64,000 bases of DNA from G963665495 sp963677785 (GTDB taxonomy: Bacteria > Desulfobacterota > Desulfovibrionia > Desulfovibrionales > Desulfovibrionaceae). The notes under the pieces were generated by a model. The model saw only the letters and a program-made list of their open reading frames with translations. It did no database searches and was not told where the DNA came from. The translations under genes were made by a program, and so were the position numbers. Where the stretch lies: contig CAXXDH010000001.1 in NCBI GenBank assembly GCA_963677785.2, positions 620,001 through 684,000 on the forward strand, read 5' to 3'. This document shows, in pieces, positions 58,838-64,000 of the stretch. Positions within the stretch are counted from its first letter, which is position 1; each line of letters begins with the position of its first letter.

Positions 58838-61804
58838 TTGCGCGCTCAGACCATTCATCTCGTCCCCTGGGAAGCGGATTTCATCGATGCGCTGGCCCGG
58901 TTCATTCTGGAAGACGGGCAGGCGGCCGCAGGGGATTTATCGCGTTATCTGATTGTATTTCCGCATATTCGGCCGCAGTATTATCTGACGGAACGCCTGC
59001 TCAAAGCGCCCGAGCTGCCCAAACCCTGTTTGCTGCCGGAGATGCAGCCATTGGGGCTGCTGCTCAGCCGCTTGCGGACCCAGGCTGTACGCGAGCCCTT
59101 GAGGACGGCGGGGCTGCTGGACCAGGTCGGGTTGCTGCGGGATTGCGTCCGGCGCGTACGCGATGCCGCGCCCGGACGCTTGGGCGGGCTGCCCTTGGAC
59201 GATTTGAGCCTGTTTTTCCCCTGGGGCTGCCGCCTGGCAACGCTGATGGAGGACCTGTTCCGGCTCGGCCCGGAGCAGGGCGCGCCCGGAACTCTGGCGT
59301 TGCTGGAAGAAGATGCCGCGCCCTTTGCCGTGGCCCTGCTCGAGCAGCTGGACAACATCTTCGCGGCCTATGTGGAGGGGCTGGCCGCCGCTTCCTGGAC
59401 CACGCCCGCGCAGGATGCCTGGCTGCTGGGCAAGAATCCGGACCGCGCTCTGGAACTGCTGCAGGATCGCCGGGTGATCCTGGCCGGATTCGACGAATTT
59501 TCCGTCGTGGAAGAGCAGCTCGTACGTCGGTTGTGGGAGCAGGGCGGGGCCGAGCTGCTGCTGCATGCGGATCCGCTGCTGGCAGCGCCGCAGCCGGGTG
59601 CCGCGCCACACTGGTCCTGCCGGCCGCTGCAGGAGCTCTGCCGCCGCTGGGGAGCGCTGCCGCAACTGTACGCATCGGCTGCCTCGGCTGCAGGAGATGC
59701 GGACAGTGGTCCGAGCATGCGTTTTTACCGGGGATTCGACCTGCATTCGCAGCTGCACGCCATGCAGAACGAGCTGACTCCCATCCAGCGCAGCTGCGGA
59801 CAACGTACCGCGGTGGTCCTGACGGATCCGGGTATGCTGCTGCCCGTGCTGCATCATCTGGAACGCAAGGACGTGAACATCGGCATGGGCTTTCCGCTGC
59901 AGCGCGCGCCCTTGCATCGGCTCCTGGAGCTTTTGCTGCGACTACAGGAAAACAGCCCGCGTCCTGATGTGTACTACTGGAAAGATTGTCTGGAGTGCAT
60001 CCGCCATCCTTATGTGAAAATGCTGCGGCTCGGACCGCTTGAAAACGACCAGCAGCCTCTGCGGCCGTTGTTCGCGGATCTGGAAGCACAGTTGCGCAAG
60101 GAGCAGAAATATACGCGCCCCACCGAATGGGAGATGCCCTATGACGAAAGGCAGGAACAGGTCGACCCGCAGCAGCTCGAACAATTGTGGGACACGGTCA
60201 TCCGCTGTTGCTTCACCCAATGGGAGCGGCTCGCGTCCCTGGAGGCGCTGGCCGGTGCGCTGGAAGATCTCTGTCTGACGCTGATCGAACACGGGGGGGA
60301 ACTCTGGAAGCATTTTCCCATCGACGCCGAATGTCTGCACCGTCTGCTGCACAACGTGATACCCGCCCTGGCCAACAGTTCCATCAGCTCTATCAAACTC
60401 AAACGCGAAACGTTGTTCTCCATTCTGCGCGAACTACTGCGGGCCGAACATGTTCCTTTCGAGGCAGAGGACCTGGCCGATATCCAACTGCTGGGCCTGC
60501 GCGAAACCCGTTTGCTGCATTTCGACAATGTGCTGATTCTGGGGGCCAATGACGAGCAGCTGCCCGGCAATCCGGGCCGGGATCCTCTTTTGCCCGACGC
60601 CTTGCGTCCGCTTCTGGGATTGCCCGACGGACGGGAGACGGAGAACCGGACCGCCTACCAGGTGTTCCGGCTGATCCAAGGCGCGCGTAACGTGATTTTT
60701 TGCAGCCAGAGCGGCATTCAGGGCGGAGACCGCAAGAGTACGCCCAGCCGGTTTGTGGAAGAATTGGTCTGGGAGGAGGAAAAACGCCGCGGCCAGGCTC
60801 TGACGCCCTTTGATCCGCCTTTGTTCACGGTGCATTACCCCATGCGGGCCATCCGCCACGTCAACCGGGGCATCGAGAAGAGCCCGGACGTCCAGGAAGC
60901 ATTGGTGCGCCGAATGCAGCGTGGACTGTCGCCTTCCGTACTGGATACGTATCTGCGCTGTCCGGCGCAGTTCTGCTATGCGGAGGTATTTAACCTGCGC
61001 GGTCCGGATGAGGTGGACGAGCAGGGCTCCATGGCGGAGATCGGATCCATGACCCATGAGGTGTTGCAGGAATTTCTGACGCCCTGGGTGGGCAGGTACG
61101 TGACGGCGGAGCAATTGAACCCGGACGCCCTGGCGGCCTTGTTCACCGAGAGGCTGGAACAGAATGTCCTGGCCGGGAACCTGCCCTACGACCGCCTGCT
61201 TTTGCTGCGTACGGCCGGACAGATCCGGATGCGCCAGTTTGTCCGCAATTTCAGCGCAACCACCATCCTTGAGCTGGAAGATACGCACCCCCGGATGTTT
61301 TCCTGCGACGGGCTGGAGATCAAGCTGTCCGGTAAGATCGACCGGGTGGATCAGCGGGAAAACGGACTGCTTATCCTTGACTACAAAACCGGCCGTCCGC
61401 GTCTGCCGCGTCTTGCATTTTGGCAGGAACAGGAAAACTGGGACCTGCTAGCGCAGTGGGACCCTGCGGCTGATACGCGGGACGAAACCCTGGCGACCCT
61501 GTACGGCTTGCTGAAAAGCATTCAGCTTCCGAGCTATATGTATTTGTACGCCCCGCGCGCCTCCGGGGCCAGAGGGCAGCTGCAGGACGCGGCGCTCGTA
61601 CGCCTGGGCAACGAATGCGAGGAACTGGCCCTGCTTGGGCCTGACTGCGAAGACGGCCTGCGCGAACAGATTCTTGCAGATCGTATCCCGGCCCTGCTTG
61701 ATTTTTTGCTGCGCCACATGCTCCACAGCAGCCATTTTTTTCCGCGTCCGGACAAACACTGCGAATGGTGCGCGTTCCGCAACGGATGCGAGAACGGGGT
61801 ATGA
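58838..61804 (+). CDS. addB: AddB-like nuclease with iron-sulfur site
   Basis: This 988-residue partner of AddA (TTG start) has an N-terminal degenerate helicase region and a C-terminal PD-(D/E)XK nuclease with SGKIDRVDQR and LLILDYKTGR near 845. Four cysteines C708 (LRCPAQF), C975, C978 and C984 (CEWCAFRNGC) match the 4Fe-4S site of AddB. The first 83 bases after addA hold a small hairpin followed by a T-rich run, so addB may also have its own transcript start. Confidence 0.9.
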   Translation: MRAQTIHLVPWEADFIDALARFILEDGQAAAGDLSRYLIVFPHIRPQYYLTERLLKAPELPKPCLLPEMQPLGLLLSRLRTQAVREPLRTAGLLDQVGLLRDCVRRVRDAAPGRLGGLPLDDLSLFFPWGCRLATLMEDLFRLGPEQGAPGTLALLEEDAAPFAVALLEQLDNIFAAYVEGLAAASWTTPAQDAWLLGKNPDRALELLQDRRVILAGFDEFSVVEEQLVRRLWEQGGAELLLHADPLLAAPQPGAAPHWSCRPLQELCRRWGALPQLYASAASAAGDADSGPSMRFYRGFDLHSQLHAMQNELTPIQRSCGQRTAVVLTDPGMLLPVLHHLERKDVNIGMGFPLQRAPLHRLLELLLRLQENSPRPDVYYWKDCLECIRHPYVKMLRLGPLENDQQPLRPLFADLEAQLRKEQKYTRPTEWEMPYDERQEQVDPQQLEQLWDTVIRCCFTQWERLASLEALAGALEDLCLTLIEHGGELWKHFPIDAECLHRLLHNVIPALANSSISSIKLKRETLFSILRELLRAEHVPFEAEDLADIQLLGLRETRLLHFDNVLILGANDEQLPGNPGRDPLLPDALRPLLGLPDGRETENRTAYQVFRLIQGARNVIFCSQSGIQGGDRKSTPSRFVEELVWEEEKRRGQALTPFDPPLFTVHYPMRAIRHVNRGIEKSPDVQEALVRRMQRGLSPSVLDTYLRCPAQFCYAEVFNLRGPDEVDEQGSMAEIGSMTHEVLQEFLTPWVGRYVTAEQLNPDALAALFTERLEQNVLAGNLPYDRLLLLRTAGQIRMRQFVRNFSATTILELEDTHPRMFSCDGLEIKLSGKIDRVDQRENGLLILDYKTGRPRLPRLAFWQEQENWDLLAQWDPAADTRDETLATLYGLLKSIQLPSYMYLYAPRASGARGQLQDAALVRLGNECEELALLGPDCEDGLREQILADRIPALLDFLLRHMLHSSHFFPRPDKHCEWCAFRNGCENGV

Positions 61805-61859
61805 GATAAACTGACATTGTAAAAAAAATGAAAATATTGGAAAAATATAAAAGAGGTTG

Positions 61860-61984
61860 TCCCCAATAATTGGTGATAAATTTTCAGGCTAAGTGGAAAA
61901 TATATTAAACTTTGCAACGATTCATCTGTTTCATTACAAATCGAGTAAGTTTGTCTCCAATAATTGGTGATATATTTACAAATT
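61860..61984. repeat. Direct repeat at the 3' end of the PilZ gene
   Basis: About 25 bases are nearly repeated: TCCCCAATAATTGGTGATAA at 61860-61879 and TCTCCAATAATTGGTGATAT at about 61954-61973. The second copy codes for residues SPIIGD of the PilZ protein; the first, beyond its stop, would code for NLSPIIGDNL. It looks like a remnant of a duplicated gene end. Confidence 0.6.
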
Positions 61985-62306
61985 TGCATCCCATGCATTT
62001 AGGATCCACCCGAGCGACAATAGCATTTCCATTTTTCAGGATGAAATGGTCTCGGTATATAAAATCAAAACAAATTAGATCGCCGGGGAGAAAACGCCAC
62101 CCTTTGTGTATTAAGCAAATGCCTCCAGAACTTAAATCAACAGCATCAAATACGCGAGATCTTTCTGAATCGAGGACATAAAATTCCGGAGTTACAGAAA
62201 TACGCTGGAAACGTCTTCGATCATCGCTGCTAATGTTGAATACTGTGGGATTCTCACACGTTCCCCTTTTTATTTCTGACAGTAATTGATCCAAGTCTCT
62301 CCACAT
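61905..62306 (-). CDS. PilZ-domain protein
   Basis: The 133-residue protein is a single PilZ domain. RRRFQRISV supplies the arginine motif and DLSSGGICL the (D/N)xSxxG motif, so c-di-GMP binding is expected. No other domain is present. It is convergent with addB and isolated from other genes by about 460 bases upstream. It could be one receptor for the c-di-GMP made by the cyclase at 936. Confidence 0.88.
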   Translation of the reverse strand: MWRDLDQLLSEIKRGTCENPTVFNISSDDRRRFQRISVTPEFYVLDSERSRVFDAVDLSSGGICLIHKGWRFLPGDLICFDFIYRDHFILKNGNAIVARVDPKCMGCKFVNISPIIGDKLTRFVMKQMNRCKV

Positions 62307-62767
62307 AACTAACTCCAGTTTGCGATATTTTTTGCTAAACGTAAAATATACTGATTATAAAAAAGTATTAAAACTTTCCTGTTCTATTTTACAATGAGTG
62401 CAGCAAATAATGTTTAAACTATACCTTTCTTAAATGATAACAAAAATATTTTGTTAAGTCCAATTGTTTGTTGACTTTTATGAAGTATTTTCCATCTAGA
62501 ATTTTTATAAATAAAGTCTACAGTTAGAAGTGGCGGGTTGGTTAATACTTAATGCGCATCGGTCATATTGTAAAATTAAGATATAATGCAGTGTTTCAGG
62601 TGTCCTAAATTCGGATTTGCATCGTAAATTTGCGAAGCAGACAGCTTAGCGCAGATTTGAGCTGAACCACATGCTCGTGATTATGGTAGCTGAAAGCATT
62701 GGGAAATACATTTTATGTAATGAAGTCCTTTTAATGTGCCCATTGTTGGGCGAATTTAGCCTTTTGA
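62307..62767. other. AT-rich intergenic stretch, no gene seen
   Basis: This stretch upstream of the PilZ gene holds many stops in all frames. The part next to the PilZ start (62307-62540) is very AT-rich and probably contains its promoter. A TTGACT lies at about 62472 on the + strand with TAGAAT 20 bases later, too far apart for a normal promoter. Confidence 0.5.
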
Positions 62768-62977
62768 GTGAGGTGCCCCAAGATGAACCTCAAGCGCAGG
62801 CGCCTTTCTGTAAGTCGGAGGGAGATGATTGAGGCGCAGTTGAAGGCGGTTTTTTCGAAGGAGGCAAAGAAGAGTCGGGGTACACGAACAGACATTCAGG
62901 GGAAATTACCTGAAAATTTAACTGGCCAAGCCCGCGGTCAAGCAGGCGAAGTAGTCGGCGTGAGGGTAAGACTTTGA
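62768..62977 (+). pseudogene. Truncated ParB-like/phage protein remnant
   Basis: From the ATG at 62783 the frame encodes MNLKRRRLSVSRREMIEAQL and continues with QGKLPENLTG and QARGQAGEVVGV. This order (a basic start, then LPE...RDQAA..VGVSG) resembles the middle of ParB-like DNA-binding proteins of phages and plasmids, where VSG and a helix follow. Here the frame shifts after VVGV and stops at 62977. It is probably a remnant of a mobile element, although a short intact gene cannot be ruled out. Confidence 0.4.
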
Positions 62978-63154
62978 CTCAGCAGTTGGCATTCAAAAGC
63001 AGGGTATACCCGAGTTGCTGCATGCTGTCGTAGTTGCATATTCAAATCGTCATAAGATTGCCCTGATCAGCCCTCTGTTATGACCGGGGTACGTATCCGG
63101 GCACCCCCACCAGATCTTCTTTCTCCTGATCAGGAATGTTTTATGTTGCCCGCG

Positions 63155-63185
63155 TTGACAGCTCTCACCCTTTCCGTGCTACAAT
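63155..63185 (+). promoter_or_regulatory. Candidate sigma-70 promoter of the REC-HDOD gene
   Basis: TTGACA at 63155-63160 and TACAAT at 63180-63185 are separated by 19 bases, slightly longer than optimal. The expected start lies about 35 bases before the coding start. The 150 bases before it show no gene. Confidence 0.5.
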
Positions 63186-63226
63186 TATATCCTCCCCGCG
63201 CAGACATTGCATTATAAGGAGCTGCA

Positions 63227-64000
63227 ATGAAGTTGAAAATACTTTTCGTGGACGACGATGAACATATCCTCGCCAGTTTTCGCTCCATGCTGCGTCCAAG
63301 ACGGAAAGAATGGATTTGCAAGTTCGCCCAAAGCGGAGAGGAGGCCTTGTCTTTGGTACGGCAGGAGGTGTTCGACATGGTCATTGCGGACATGCGCATG
63401 CCCGGCATGGATGGGGCGGTCTTGTTTGAAAAAATCGAGCAGCAGCAGTGCAGCACGGTGCGTGTGATGCTGTCCGGTTATTCCGAAGAGCAGGCGCTGT
63501 TGCGATCCGTCAAACATGCGCATCAATTTCTCAGCAAACCATGCAGCTTTGAATCCGTTGAAAAGACTGTTCTGCGATTGATGCAGCTGCGGCATATTCT
63601 CACGGACGAACCGCTCAGAACCGTGGTGACCGGTCTGAATACCTTACCCGTCTTACCGGATTCACTACTGCATATGCAGCAGGAGCTGGAGCGGGACGAA
63701 CCGGACCTGCACCGTATTGCGGATCTGGTAAGTCAGGATGTCGGGCTCGCTGCAACAGTAATGAAGCTGGTGAACTCCACCTTTTTTGGTTTTTTCGAGA
63801 AGATAACTTCTCCTGACCGGGCGGTTACGCTTTTGGGGGTGGAAACCATGAAAGGGCTGGCGCTCGGGGTGCATTTTTTCCAGGCGTTGAATGTAGATGA
63901 ACTGGAAGGGTATTCGGTGGAAAAACTCTGGAACCACAGCCTGCAGACAGGCGTTTTTGCAAAGGCAATAGCCCAAACTGCGTCCGGTCATAGAGATTTC
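63227..64000 (+). CDS. Response regulator with HDOD domain (runs off the window)
   Basis: At least 258 residues are present and the frame is open at the window end. Residues 1-120 form a receiver domain with acidic D9/D10/D11, phospho-acceptor D55 and a lysine in FLSKPC. An HDOD domain starts near 130 (LPVLPDSLLHMQQEL, VSQDVGLAATVMKLVNSTFFGF). HDOD proteins are non-enzymatic HD relatives in signalling. The phrase YSEEQALLRSVKHAHQFLSKPC is typical of REC-HDOD proteins. AAGGAG lies seven bases before the ATG. Confidence 0.92.
   Translation, partial: MKLKILFVDDDEHILASFRSMLRPRRKEWICKFAQSGEEALSLVRQEVFDMVIADMRMPGMDGAVLFEKIEQQQCSTVRVMLSGYSEEQALLRSVKHAHQFLSKPCSFESVEKTVLRLMQLRHILTDEPLRTVVTGLNTLPVLPDSLLHMQQELERDEPDLHRIADLVSQDVGLAATVMKLVNSTFFGFFEKITSPDRAVTLLGVETMKGLALGVHFFQALNVDELEGYSVEKLWNHSLQTGVFAKAIAQTASGHRDF

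Noticed and set aside
58825..59967. Open + strand frame of 380 codons overlapping the addB start
   Set aside because: It is the wrong frame of addB: Ala/Gly/Arg rich, without motifs.

Overview
The window reads as a deltaproteobacterial (Desulfovibrionaceae-like) chromosome carrying a Mu-like transposable prophage. This rests on gene families and base composition only; there is no rRNA or other marker to fix the species. The host backbone is rich in cyclic-di-GMP and partner-switching signalling genes, and the prophage is a nearly complete Mu/P2 mosaic with a contractile tail.

Left host region (1-11.1 kb, + strand): a REC-PAS-GGDEF diguanylate cyclase; a decayed type IV pilin/pseudopilin gene; a periplasmic solute-binding protein; a HAMP-PAS-PP2C phosphatase (SiaA-like); a membrane PAS protein with no kinase domain; then a tight operon of SiaB-like kinase, SiaC-like phosphoprotein and a GAF/HD-GYP protein. 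This resembles the Pseudomonas SiaABCD module, but the last gene is an HD-GYP (c-di-GMP hydrolase type) protein rather than a GGDEF cyclase.

Junction (11.1-16.5 kb): a fragment of an NhaC-type antiporter gene, an ISL3-family insertion sequence, then on the - strand an XRE/HigA-type regulator, a Fic protein with its own inhibitory helix, a HExxH zincin of unknown role, and a C5-cytosine DNA methyltransferase.

Prophage (core about 16.5-51.1 kb, almost all - strand, early genes on the right): a divergent CI-type repressor at 50.4 kb; early genes with MuA-like transposase and MuB-like ATPase; winged-helix, DUF3164, deoxyribosyltransferase-like and GemA genes; a Mor/C-type activator followed by a terminator; then lysis (M15 endolysin, holin), terminase, portal, gpF-like head protein with a C-terminal nuclease-like domain, protease/scaffold, decoration and major capsid genes; then sheath, tube, tail chaperone with a -1 frameshift, tape measure, and P2-type X, D, V, U, W, J, I baseplate genes, tail fibre and PAAR tip. 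The operon ends with com, which overlaps the cytosine methyltransferase where Mu has mom. Neither prophage end was resolved to the base; a group of related repeats at 52.1-52.3 kb marks a candidate right boundary.

Right host region (52.3-64 kb): an initiator tRNA-Met with promoter and terminator, a family 2 glycosyltransferase, LAB_N-like and TVP38/VTT membrane proteins, a zinc-ribbon/PilZ protein, a DUF6790-like membrane protein, an AddAB-type helicase-nuclease pair, a second PilZ protein, a truncated ParB-like remnant and the start of a REC-HDOD response regulator that runs off the window.
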